A DNA stretch of 36,833 bases from Methylobacterium iners (GTDB lineage: Bacteria > Pseudomonadota > Alphaproteobacteria > Rhizobiales > Beijerinckiaceae), in contig NZ_BPQP01000088.1 in the NCBI RefSeq assembly GCF_022179305.1, positions 1-36,833 of the forward strand. The letters run 5' to 3'. The notes below the pieces were generated by a model that had not been told where the DNA came from, ran no database searches, and saw only the letters and a program-made list of their open reading frames with translations. The translations under genes and the position numbers were made by a program. This document shows, in pieces, positions 14,937-21,365 of this stretch (position 1 is the stretch's first letter; each line of letters starts with the position of its first letter).

Positions 14937-15074
14937 CTACTGCGGCGGCAGCGGCGCCGGGATCATCACGAAGTAGATAAAGAATGCGATCAGGGTGAGC
15001 GCAAGCAGCCCTGCCAGGATGTAGCCGGTCTTGCTTGAGCGGACCCGCTCCTGGTGATTGTTGATGTCGTGCAC
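14937..15074 (-). CDS. Single-pass membrane protein, 45 aa
   Basis: MHDINNHQERVRSSKTGYIL then AGLLALTLIAFFIYFVMIPA. GTG start at 15074 with GGAGG seven bases upstream. A hydrophilic N-terminus and one strong helix (residues 19-38), ending PLPPQ. Typical small anchor protein; unknown role. Confidence 0.6.
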   Translation of the reverse strand: MHDINNHQERVRSSKTGYILAGLLALTLIAFFIYFVMIPAPLPPQ

Positions 15075-15174
15075 GCCATGCCTCCGGACTGATGCTGTGA
15101 CGGCAACCATCCGGGGCGGCCTAAGTTCGTGAAGACCGCCGCTTCGTTTCACGTTCGGCGGCCGATCGGGCGTT

Positions 15175-15208
15175 GAACAAGAAAGGCCAGCCCCAATATG
15201 GCTGGCCT
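15175..15208 (-). terminator. Terminator for the 15253-15612 gene
   Basis: Perfect 8 bp stem GGCCAGCC/GGCTGGCC with a 7-base loop. On the minus strand it is followed by TTTCTTGTT, 45 bp after the stop of the secreted-protein gene. Confidence 0.75.
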
Positions 15209-15252
15209 CGCTAGAGCGAACTCACTCCTCGATGCTAGATATGGCGCAACCG

Positions 15253-15612
15253 CTATGGCAAGGCGCCAGCCGTCTCCTTCACCTTCGTCATCGTTTCCTG
15301 GCAGCCCTTCTCGTCGCCTGCCTTGTCCTGTGTGCGCGCCTTCTCAAGCAGCGCCTTGGCATCCGAGACGCTGGCTGCGGTAGCCTTCAAGCTGGGATCG
15401 GACGGTTGCCCCGATGGTGGCTTGTCCAGAGCTTTCTCCGAACCGGGAGAGGTAGGGCCACCCGGAGGCGTTGTCCCCGTCACCTTCTCAGCGCCCGCGC
15501 TGTTCAGACGACGCTCAATTGTAGAAATATCATCCTTGCACGAGACGGCGAGCGCAGGGGCAACACCGCCTAGCAACACGACGGCAGCGGCGGTGGTCTG
15601 AAACAATCGCAT
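15253..15612 (-). CDS. Secreted protein with two Cys
   Basis: 119 aa. Signal peptide MRLFQTTAAAVVLLGGVAPA (cut after LA), then VSCKDDISTIERRLNSAG, a Pro/Gly/Ser middle and a helical end (DAKALLEKARTQDKAGDEKG, CQETMTKVKETAG). The first and last Cys could pair. It resembles 13019-13657 in plan. It has its own terminator. Probably periplasmic; function unknown. Confidence 0.65.
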   Translation of the reverse strand: MRLFQTTAAAVVLLGGVAPALAVSCKDDISTIERRLNSAGAEKVTGTTPPGGPTSPGSEKALDKPPSGQPSDPSLKATAASVSDAKALLEKARTQDKAGDEKGCQETMTKVKETAGALP

Positions 15613-15715
15613 CAGGCGTTTCCTCTCATCCGTGTTAGTACCGGCGAGAAGGTCTGCTGCGGCTGTTAGGTTTCGACGCGCGACTCTCCGCCGCTATTGA
15701 GCTCGGCCCATCACG

Positions 15716-15844
15716 TCACACGAAGTGCGCCGGCAGCGCCATGAGGCGAGCGAATTTAATCAGCACAAACGCCGCGACTCCGACGCTGGCGCTGACCACC
15801 AGGCAGCCGGCCAGGATCAACGTCTGCGATACGAACCTGAACAT
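15716..15844 (-). CDS. PAHFV membrane microprotein, copy 2
   Basis: 42 aa: MFRFVSQTLILAGCLVVSAS, VGVAAFVLIKFARLMALPAH, FV. The hydrophobic helix is longer than in copy 1. Nearest to copy 3 in its start (F.SQ.LILA). Unlike copies 1 and 3 it has no facing EPSLG gene. Confidence 0.65.
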   Translation of the reverse strand: MFRFVSQTLILAGCLVVSASVGVAAFVLIKFARLMALPAHFV

Positions 15845-15852
15845 CGGAAGCC

Positions 15853-15945
15853 CCTCCGTGTTGACAGCCTCAGCTCGGCCGACGTGGGGACGGGCTTGTG
15901 GTTAAGCTCCTTTGCGCTTTGATTGCTTCGATTGTTGCGTCGGCC
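15853..15945 (-). promoter_or_regulatory. Conserved upstream element of PAHFV gene, copy 2
   Basis: Minus-strand reading: AACAATCGAAGCAATC, GCTTAACCACAAGCC, CGGCCGAGCTGAGGCT. Same order and spacing as the other two copies. Confidence 0.5.
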
Positions 15946-15959
15946 GATCGTGAGCGGCG

Positions 15960-16115
15960 CTAGAGCGCCCTAATCTGCTCCACCCACTGCGCTTCGCCCG
16001 CGATGTTGATGAGCTGACCCTCGGTCCGCAGATCAACAGCCTCCTCGATCTTCCGAACGAACGACGCCTGCGCCACGCCCTTCCCGGCAAATAGCCTCTT
16101 CCAGCGCTGACGCAC
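15960..16115 (-). CDS. Basic small protein or gene remnant, 51 aa
   Basis: From a GTG: MRQRWKRLFAGKGVAQASFV, RKIEEAVDLRTEGQLINIAG, EAQWVEQIRAL. The frame is open further upstream (RRLHWPLP) but has no start codon there and no ribosome site at the GTG, so the 5' end may be lost. The residue pattern is clearly protein-like. Confidence 0.4.
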   Translation of the reverse strand: MRQRWKRLFAGKGVAQASFVRKIEEAVDLRTEGQLINIAGEAQWVEQIRAL

Positions 16116-16158
16116 TGGAAGGGGCCAATGCAGTCTGCGGCATGATCCGCCAAACGCT

Positions 16159-16371
16159 CTAGTAAGGAGTCACCCAGATCTCATGCAGACCATCGGCATC
16201 TTCAAACCAGAAGGCCTCTGAGATTGTGTCTAGGCCGCACGCCGGATATGTTCGAACGATCCCGTGAACCAATCGATCTGCAACCTCGCGCTTCTTGATT
16301 GCATACGCGAGCAGACGAGGGGTCGAGCCTCGGGTTTCGCTGAGATCGCGGACATAAATTGCGTGTGACAT
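16159..16371 (-). CDS. Hypothetical protein, 70 aa
   Basis: Starts MSHAIYVRDLSETRGSTPRL with GAAGGT six bases upstream. Continues AYAIKKREVADRLVHGIVRT and ends FWFEDADGLHEIWVTPY. Reads as a compact alpha/beta protein; no known family. Confidence 0.6.
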   Translation of the reverse strand: MSHAIYVRDLSETRGSTPRLLAYAIKKREVADRLVHGIVRTYPACGLDTISEAFWFEDADGLHEIWVTPY

Positions 16372-16650
16372 GAGACCTTCGCTTCTAATGTGAGAATGCA
16401 ACTGATAGCTGCGAGTAAAATGCGCAGGTAACGGCTAAGTTCGACGCCGCCTTAAACAAAGGTTAATGAAATCGTCGAGTTTCTGGTAGAAGTCTTGCAA
16501 TCTTAGCTGGTATTCCACATCCCTGGCGGTTGTTGTGCGACGACAATCGGTCGCTCCGGCAACAAGGTCGTATCGGCTCCGTCTACGCAGTATCAACGCC
16601 GAGGGCATGACGATCCAGATCCCGGTGCAGACCGCGAACCTGCACGCCGC

Positions 16651-16851
16651 CTAGGCAGCGTGCAGTGGCTCTTCGGTTGCAAGCGCCGGAAAGTGCGGAT
16701 CGTGCACGAAGTGGTTCGTCTGGGTAGCGGGCGAGCGGTCCGGACGCAGTGGCGGGAAGTAGGGATTATAGGTCGACCAGAGCTTGTCGCGCTGCGCTTG
16801 CGACTGCTGCTCTGAGCCTTCGTCGACCGTCCACACTTGTTCTGCCTGCAC
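16651..16851 (-). CDS. Hypothetical protein, up to 66 aa
   Basis: The C-terminal part QRDKLWSTYNPYFPPLRPDR then NHFVHDPHFPALATEE is protein-like, rich in Pro, His and aromatic residues. The GTG start at 16851 has no good ribosome site; a second GTG lies four codons in. Its last codons form one arm of a hairpin whose other arm encodes an almost identical ending on the opposite strand. Confidence 0.45.
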   Translation of the reverse strand: MQAEQVWTVDEGSEQQSQAQRDKLWSTYNPYFPPLRPDRSPATQTNHFVHDPHFPALATEEPLHAA

Positions 16852-16969
16852 CGCGCCCGCCCTTTAAGCCTGAGCGCGCCCCCTACTCGCTCCCCGCTGA
16901 GACGCTGTTACCGCACAGCCTCAAATGCAACGCTTCCCGCCTCTAAGCCTTTCCTACATCGCGAGATGT

Positions 16970-17047
16970 TGGAGGGCCGGGCTCGGAGTCGAACCGAGCC
17001 TGTGACGCCTTGCACGGTGCCCGGGTAATCCGCTCCCCCACCGGCCC
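16970..17047 (-). pseudogene. tRNA(Cys)-like element 1
   Basis: The ends pair perfectly (GGGCCGG/CCGGCCC) and are followed by T and CCA. The T arm is canonical (CTCGG, loop TTCGACT, CCGAG) and the D arm is plausible (GGG...CCC). The anticodon arm (GCACCGTGCAAGGCG) does not pair properly, so it is probably a decayed tRNA. The GTGCAA core aligns with the CTGCAAA anticodon loop (anticodon GCA, Cys) of elements 2 and 3. Confidence 0.45.
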
Positions 17048-17225
17048 ATGCTGGTTCAATAAGCCCTTGAAGTTCGACGTTCCGAGTGACGTTCAGGCAG
17101 CGTTACCGGAAGTCTTCCGTGACCGTCGCAATTTGATCTCCGCCTTCCCGCCTTCACGGCCGACGGCTCCGCCCCTCCCACATCGCGAGACTGCCTGAGA
17201 CGCGCTGGCGTGTTACGGAGAAGGC

Positions 17226-17301
17226 TGGAGGCCCGGGCTCGGAGTTGAACCGAGCGTGTAGAGATTTGCAGGCTCCCGGTTGAGCGCTCACCCACCGCGG
17301 C
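17226..17301 (-). pseudogene. tRNA(Cys)-like element 2
   Basis: Anticodon loop CTGCAAA (GCA, Cys) with one mismatch in its stem, D arm GGT/ACC, canonical T arm (CTCGG, TTCAACT, CCGAG) and encoded TCCA. The acceptor stem pairs only partly. The element and ~170 bp upstream of it recur at 34.1 kb. Confidence 0.45.
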
Positions 17302-17470
17302 AGCGTCGCTGCGGGCGTTCGAGTGCGGCCGGTCCGACAGGTCAACCGATCCGACCGCACTCTACCGCGAGCCGGGCAGGCCGGCGCAGCACCTCAACTT
17401 GCCCGGACCGATCTTAGCGACCGCCTAAGCGGCTCAGGCAAAATCGCGCGAACCGCTTCACATTTCGGAG
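17231..17470. repeat. ~240 bp duplication, copy 1
   Basis: Near-identical to 34113-34349. It spans the tRNA-like element and its upstream flank, including an imperfect inverted repeat GAGTGCGG...CCGCACTC and the block CGATCTTAGCGA. On the minus strand TTGACC lies upstream of the tRNA-like sequence and may be the old promoter. Confidence 0.75.
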
Positions 17471-17524
17471 ATGGTCTTTGGAAACTGCCCTTGAGCAAGC
17501 CCAGAGCCACTTCTGGGCTCGTCA

Positions 17525-17764
17525 TCAGGCCAAGGGGACAAACTCTGCAGGAACTGAGCCGAACGTCCCCAACACCGTCACTCCCTCGACCTTGCCGCTC
17601 TTATCATCGGTGAGGATCTGCATCGCGATAGCGCCGGTCTTGAAGGTGTTGAGGCCTTCCGCCCGCCTCAACGCGCCATCGGCGCTCCGGGCCTGGACAC
17701 GGGTGCCGATCACCAGACACCCTTCGACCTCATCAAACGACTGAACCGCATAAACCGTCAGCAT
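17525..17764 (-). CDS. Hypothetical protein, 79 aa
   Basis: Starts MLTVYAVQSFDEVEGCLVIG (AAGG upstream), then TRVQARSADGALRRAEGLNT, FKTGAIAMQILTDDKSGKVE and GTFGSVPAEFVPLA. The form 'aV.sF....g.L....p.qarsad.Al..Ae.l...k.G..A' is seen in many short proteins of rhizobia. Small alpha+beta protein; unknown function. 17765-18032 holds nothing I can support. Confidence 0.65.
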   Translation of the reverse strand: MLTVYAVQSFDEVEGCLVIGTRVQARSADGALRRAEGLNTFKTGAIAMQILTDDKSGKVEGVTVLGTFGSVPAEFVPLA

Positions 17765-18032
17765 CGCTGCCTTGCGCTCCCATGGATGTCCCAAGCCGAG
17801 CGCACAGAGGCATCGCTGCAGTCGGGCACGCTAGTGCGCACCCGCCACAATCCGTGCTTTCAACACCCATGCTCGGTTGCCGTGAACCGGCGAGTAGGCT
17901 GCCAACGGCGAGTGGAGCGGCAATCGGCAATCCGAGCTCGGCATTGACGATCGGTTAACCAACCCGACGCCATGCCTCGCCCAGGCGAGGATCGCCGCAC
18001 ACTCATGATGCCGGGCCAATTAGGTGACCGCG

Positions 18033-18140
18033 ATGCAGGACCTCACTCTCGCGAAGATCGTCCATGACTTTGGGTACTTGCTGCTGACGCGCCTGTCCTG
18101 TCTTGCGTGCTGTTTGACCGCGGTGTGGGCGCTGGCTTGA
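18033..18140 (+). CDS. Membrane microprotein, 35 aa
   Basis: MQDLTLAKIVHDFGYLLLTR then LSCLACCLTAVWALA. A ribosome-site-like AGGTGA lies six bases before the ATG. The second half is a Cys-containing hydrophobic helix. No homologue recognised. Confidence 0.35.
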   Translation: MQDLTLAKIVHDFGYLLLTRLSCLACCLTAVWALA

Positions 18141-18301
18141 ACCGGAGCCTGAAGAGCGCTGCACCGCAGTGCTGACGCCTCCGCGATCTCGGTAGGACAT
18201 CTCCGGCCGAGGGCTTATGGTTACCAAGTCGTTGGCTGGCATTTTCGGGCGCCAACGTCAGAGAGCTTTGCGTGCTCCCGCCTTCTACCGGAGGCCCTAC
18301 G

Positions 18302-18511
18302 ATGCCCACACACCCGCTTTTGCTCGCGCTACCCCAATCGCATCGTTACCGCGCCTTGCTGCTCGGCCTCGGCTGAAAGATCATGTGCGTCAGAGCCATC
18401 GCGGCAGGCGATGACACCGAAGCCTCCGGCATCGTTCGCGACATGCTAGATGGACGCGCCATCGAGCTTTAGGATGGCAGCCGCTTCATCGAGCACTTTG
18501 GCCCGACCTAG
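18302..18511 (+). pseudogene. Paralogue of 8291-8500 with two nonsense codons
   Basis: ATG with GGAGG seven bases upstream. The frame reads MPTHPLLLALPQSHRYRALL, GLG, TGA (18374), KIMCVRAIAAGDDTEASGIV, RDMLDGRAIEL, TAG (18470), DGSRFIEHFGPT. It is exactly as long as the intact 8291-8500 gene (210 bp) and aligns without gaps from YRA to the DG motif; the TAG replaces the conserved Trp of LWEGLRFIDHF. Confidence 0.65.
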
Positions 18512-18517
18512 GCGTAA

Positions 18518-18625
18518 CCCAACGACGGTTTTTTGACGGATATCCGGCAGGCTCTGGAGGCCACTGCCGTTATCTTTGTCGAACAGAACGGCGAAGAGCC
18601 GAGCGTTGGGTTTCGGAAAGTCTGA
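18518..18625 (+). pseudogene. 3' remnant of an XRE-type gene
   Basis: The open frame gives FLTDIRQALEATAVIFVEQN then GEEPSVGFRKV, the usual C-terminus of XRE repressors (compare ALERAGLEFIPENGGGAG at 13746). There is no start codon and no HTH. The bases after its stop (TGAACCGAA.TGC) match those after the stop at 1952, and a recurrent terminator follows in both cases. Confidence 0.55.
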
Positions 18626-18681
18626 ACCGAATTGCTCGTGCCAGGGTTGCCCTGGTACGTTTCTCCTGAGACCGAACCTTC

Positions 18682-18715
18682 AGCCCCGCCGGCACCCGCC
18701 GCGCGGGGCTTTTTC
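18682..18715 (+). terminator. Terminator of the recurrent type
   Basis: Stem AGCCCCGC/GCGGGGCT then TTTTTCG, 57 bp after the XRE remnant. Confidence 0.8.
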
Positions 18716-18749
18716 GTTTGCAATTAAACCGTTCGCACATACGGCCGGT

Positions 18750-18781
18750 AACAAAACACCCCGCCGTAGGAACGGCAGGGC
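18750..18781 (-). terminator. Terminator of the DPW-protein gene
   Basis: On the minus strand CCCTGCCGT, loop TCCT, ACGGCGGGG, then TGTTTTGTT. An equivalent hairpin (GCCCTGCCG/CGGCAGGGC) lies after the paralogue at 31656. Confidence 0.7.
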
Positions 18782-18807
18782 GGCTGGTTCAAGGGTCTAG
18801 TCAGTCC

Positions 18808-19071
18808 CTAGTAGTCGTAATCGCGATAGCGAGCCCCACGGTAGCCACGCCGCTCCTCATAATAGCCGCGTGACCGGCCGTAGCCGTCGCCGTAACGCTG
18901 CTTGTAGTGGCCGTAGGCATTACCCCGGCCCGGATGCCCATCGAACCTGCCGTGCTTGCCACCGCCGAACCGGCCGTGACCGCTCTCGTCTTTCCAGGGG
19001 TCGGCGAACGCCCCACCCGTCGAAGCCATGAGGCCAAACCCAACGGCCGCCACTATCAAGTGACCCTTCAT
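18808..19071 (-). CDS. Secreted DPW protein, Gly/Arg/Tyr-rich, copy 1
   Basis: 87 aa. Signal peptide MKGHLIVAAVGFGLMASTGG (cut at AFA), mature start DPWKDESGHGRFGGGKHGRF, and a Tyr/Arg/Gly-rich tail (YGRSRGYYEERRGYRGARYR). The paralogue 31656-31895 shares the signal peptide nearly word for word, the DPW.DESG.GRFG start and the YGRSRGYRGAR.RD end, and the downstream terminator. Likely a basic periplasmic or surface protein of unknown role. Confidence 0.7.
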   Translation of the reverse strand: MKGHLIVAAVGFGLMASTGGAFADPWKDESGHGRFGGGKHGRFDGHPGRGNAYGHYKQRYGDGYGRSRGYYEERRGYRGARYRDYDY

Positions 19072-19100
19072 CGTGTGCTCCTTCCGCAATCTAAGCCGCG

Positions 19101-19286
19101 ATGAACGTTGCAGCAGGAGAAAGGGTTCAGGTCTCTATTCCCTGCGTTACCTTCACCTTCGCGAACCGCAGCATGCCGGCCTATGCCGGCGAGGAGTACG
19201 CCGAGGTCGATCTCTGGGGCGTGGTCCGCTTCAACATCCGCTGGCACGTTGCGCGTCGGGCACGAGGTGCCATCGCGCGCGGATGA
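19101..19286 (+). pseudogene. UmuD-like C-terminal fragment 1
   Basis: The frame reads MNVAAGERVQVSIPCVTFTF, ANRSMPAYAGEEYAEVDLWG, VVRFNIRWHV. The part from VTFTFANRS to RWHV corresponds to the last strands of UmuD/S24 peptidases (N..yp.i......elWGVV...I). The catalytic Ser and Lys region is absent. A similar tail is at 21652-21963. It may still be translated as a 61 aa orphan. Confidence 0.45.
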
Positions 19287-19379
19287 GCGTCATGACGCAC
19301 AATCAGGGAATGTAGATAACCCGGCTCGTGCCCGGTCAGCGCGCTGCCACTTCTGAGAAAGGATTATCTCGAATTGGAT

Positions 19380-19712
19380 TTAGTGCCGTTGCGCAGTCCG
19401 CGCTTTCTGTACAAGGCCGTCGTCATGTAGGCGGCGCTTCGAGAGCCACTCGGCTTCGTATGCATCACCTTCAGCTGGACGCATGGCAGATTTATAGGCG
19501 GCAATCATCCTCCCCCACTCTGGTTCACAAATCGCAGCAGCCCTCGTCGCGACTGCGCTAACTTCCGAATGTTTGTCGTCGAGAAGACTGATTACTTGTA
19601 CTAAGCAGTTGTAGTACGTCCGGTAGGCCTGCAACTGCGGTGACTCCTTAAAGGGTGTAGCTACCGCTGAAGAGCCAAGAAGAGCGAAGGCGGCCGCTAG
19701 CAACCGTCTCAT
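19380..19712 (-). CDS. Secreted protein with paired Cys
   Basis: 110 aa from MRRLLAAAFALLGSSAVA (an ATG four codons earlier is possible). After the signal peptide: YRTYYNCLVQVISLLDDK and AAAICEPEWGRMIAAYKSAM, an all-helical domain with two Cys about 30 residues apart, suggestive of a disulfide-stabilised periplasmic helical hairpin. Function unknown. Confidence 0.65.
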   Translation of the reverse strand: MRRLLAAAFALLGSSAVATPFKESPQLQAYRTYYNCLVQVISLLDDKHSEVSAVATRAAAICEPEWGRMIAAYKSAMRPAEGDAYEAEWLSKRRLHDDGLVQKARTAQRH

Positions 19713-19797
19713 TGCTGTGATCACTGCGCCTCCTCCTGCTTCCTGTACGGGTACATCCTGCCCGCGAACCCAGACGGAAGTAAGAAGCCGAAGGGGC

Positions 19798-20058
19798 TCA
19801 CCTCTTCACCGGACGGGCGAGCAGGATCGCCGTGCGGACCGCTGAGCGCTTCGAGGCGTCCTTGATCTCGGGATCCGCGAGCATCCCGACAGCGAACGGG
19901 CTGGCGTGAACCGCGGCGGCGAGGTCGAGCGTGTAGCCGCTGGCGAGTCGATGAGCGCCCTTTAGCGGGTTGTCCATGTAAGCCTCGACCGCGGCAACGA
20001 GGTCTTCCTCGAGGATCGCCTTGGCCTTGAAGAACTCGCCCGCCGTCGGCTCGGCCAT
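19798..20058 (-). CDS. AILLARPVK-family small protein, copy 4
   Basis: 86 aa: MAEPTAGEFFKAKAILEEDL, VAAVEAYMDNPLKGAHRLAS, and KRSAVRTAILLARPVKR. Closest to copy 2 in its C-terminal half. The upstream partner gene is present but has lost its start. Confidence 0.75.
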   Translation of the reverse strand: MAEPTAGEFFKAKAILEEDLVAAVEAYMDNPLKGAHRLASGYTLDLAAAVHASPFAVGMLADPEIKDASKRSAVRTAILLARPVKR

Positions 20059-20060
20059 CG

Positions 20061-20273
20061 CTACTGCATCCCCTGCGCCCCGCCCATCAGGCCCGTATCC
20101 CAGGCGAGGGCCACGACGCCACCGAAGGTCACCGGCGGCCCGCCGTCAATGCTGTAGATGTCCGCGGGATCCGCGAGCTTCTGGACGATCCGGCCGGCGA
20201 TGCGCAGCGCGCTGATCGCCTCGGCGAGGAGGGAGCGGGCGGCATCGGGTAGGCGAAGGTTGTGCTGACCAAC
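20061..20273 (-). pseudogene. 70 aa membrane partner, 5' end lost
   Basis: The frame LPDAARSLLAEAISALRIAG then RIVQKLADPADIYSIDGGPP, VTFGGVVALAWDTGLMGGAQ aligns with the intact 11076-11288 gene to the end. The first ~10 codons are replaced by unrelated sequence beginning at a TGA, and no ATG, GTG or TTG remains before residue ~55. The two-base gap to the next gene's ATG is kept. Confidence 0.65.
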
Positions 20274-20293
20274 TCATCGCCATCCTCGATCAC

Positions 20294-20431
20294 ATGGACG
20301 GCAACCCGGAAGAGGAGGATGGCGGCGACGCTGAACCGTCTCTCGGGTGCCCTGAGGGACATGCCTAGCAGATCGTGTGGCTGCGGGGCTCCGATCTTGA
20401 CCATGAACAGGATGTCGAGGGTCCGGATTAG
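20294..20431 (+). pseudogene. EPSLG protein, copy 2 with nonsense codon
   Basis: 138 bp, the same length as 14504-14641: MDGNPEEEDGGDAEPSLGCP, EGHA, TAG (codon 25, 20366-20368), QIVWLRGSDLDHEQDVEGPD. In the intact copy codon 25 is Asn. The upstream genes of the copy 1 operon are absent here. Confidence 0.7.
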
Positions 20432-20483
20432 CACCTCCCGCACCACCGCAAGCCAAAGGCAAGGCTGGTGCGAAGCTAGCCTC

Positions 20484-20612
20484 TCACACGAAGTGCGCCG
20501 GCATCGCCAAGACGCGCGCGCACTCGATCAGCGCGAAGGCGGCGATACCCAACCCGGCGCCGACCATCATGAGATCGGCCAGAATCAGCGGCTGCGAGAC
20601 AAACTTCAACAT
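20484..20612 (-). CDS. PAHFV membrane microprotein, copy 3
   Basis: 42 aa: MLKFVSQPLILADLMMVGAG, LGIAAFALIECARVLAMPAH, FV. Single hydrophobic helix (about residues 8-28). It faces the EPSLG pseudogene with a 52 bp gap, exactly as in copy 1, so the pair was duplicated as a block. Confidence 0.65.
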   Translation of the reverse strand: MLKFVSQPLILADLMMVGAGLGIAAFALIECARVLAMPAHFV

Positions 20613-20619
20613 CAGATTA

Positions 20620-20712
20620 CTCCACCTCGTGGCGGCCTCAGCTCGGCCGTAGTGAGGCGGGCTTATGGTTAAGCTCGTTTTCACCAAGATTGCTTCGATT
20701 GTTTCGTCAGTC
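20620..20712 (-). promoter_or_regulatory. Conserved upstream element of PAHFV gene, copy 3
   Basis: Minus-strand reading: AACAATCGAAGCAATC, GCTTAACCATAAGC (a GCTTA/TAAGC dyad), GCCTCA...CGAGCTGAGGC (hairpin arms GCCTCA/TGAGGC). This is the most regular of the three copies. Confidence 0.55.
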
Positions 20713-20764
20713 GGCTAGGCTCCCCTCTGAACTCCGCGGTCCTCTGGCCGACCTGCCCACCTTC

Positions 20765-20797
20765 AGCCCCGCTGGCACCCGTCGCGCGGGGCTTTTT
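20765..20797 (+). terminator. Terminator of the recurrent type
   Basis: Stem AGCCCCGC/GCGGGGCT then TTTTT. No plus-strand gene directly precedes it. Confidence 0.7.
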
Positions 20798-20818
20798 GCG
20801 GTCTCGACCCACGGCGGT

Positions 20819-21034
20819 CTACCGATGAACACGCCGTCGCTCCTCATTGACCATCAGCAGCGACGTCACGAGGCCAGTTAGCAGCAGTGCAACGAGGCCG
20901 AGGAGTAACAGGTCTTCGCCAAGCTCGCGTGGCACCGGCCGACGCATGACGAGCGGCCAGATCTCTGCGCAGAAGGCGACACCGGCAGGGAAGAACAGCA
21001 GCAGGCACAGGGGAGGGAATAGCCGGTTGGGCAT
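20819..21034 (-). CDS. Two-pass membrane protein, 71 aa
   Basis: MPNRLFPPLCLLLFFPAGVA (helix 1), a short loop RRPVPRELGEDLLLL, then LGLVALLLTGLVTSLLMVNE (helix 2) and a basic end ERRRVHR. No known family. Confidence 0.6.
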   Translation of the reverse strand: MPNRLFPPLCLLLFFPAGVAFCAEIWPLVMRRPVPRELGEDLLLLGLVALLLTGLVTSLLMVNEERRRVHR

Positions 21035-21057
21035 GTCGCTCAGGTTCAGGGATGGGC

Positions 21058-21303
21058 TTAGTAGCTGCTGCCTCGTGGGTCTGGAGCTCCAGTCTGCATC
21101 ACGCGTGAACCCTCGGAAGAAGCCAGAGTTTGCAGGTCGGAGATCAGCACATCATCGCCGAGAAGCGTCGACACCCTGACGAAATAGCCGTTCGCCTCAA
21201 GGCCCGTGACTTTGGCGAGAGCAGTCGCGGCTGTTCCTACTGTGACAGCAATGGTTGGGAGCGCGCGATTTAAGAGATTTGCGCCAGCGATGATGTAGGC
21301 CAT
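21058..21303 (-). CDS. Hypothetical protein, 81 aa
   Basis: Starts MAYIIAGANLLNRALPTIAV (GGGGAG upstream). TVGTAATALAKVTGLEANGY is a helical segment, followed by FVRVSTLLGDDVLISDLQTL and a Ser/Gly-rich end. It is the first complete gene downstream of the DUF6894-like pseudogene on the same strand. Function unknown. Confidence 0.55.
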   Translation of the reverse strand: MAYIIAGANLLNRALPTIAVTVGTAATALAKVTGLEANGYFVRVSTLLGDDVLISDLQTLASSEGSRVMQTGAPDPRGSSY

Positions 21304-21365
21304 GAAGCTCCCCTGCCTCCTCAGCGTATTGCGAAGCGAGTGCGTCAGACAGGGCTTAGAAGGTC

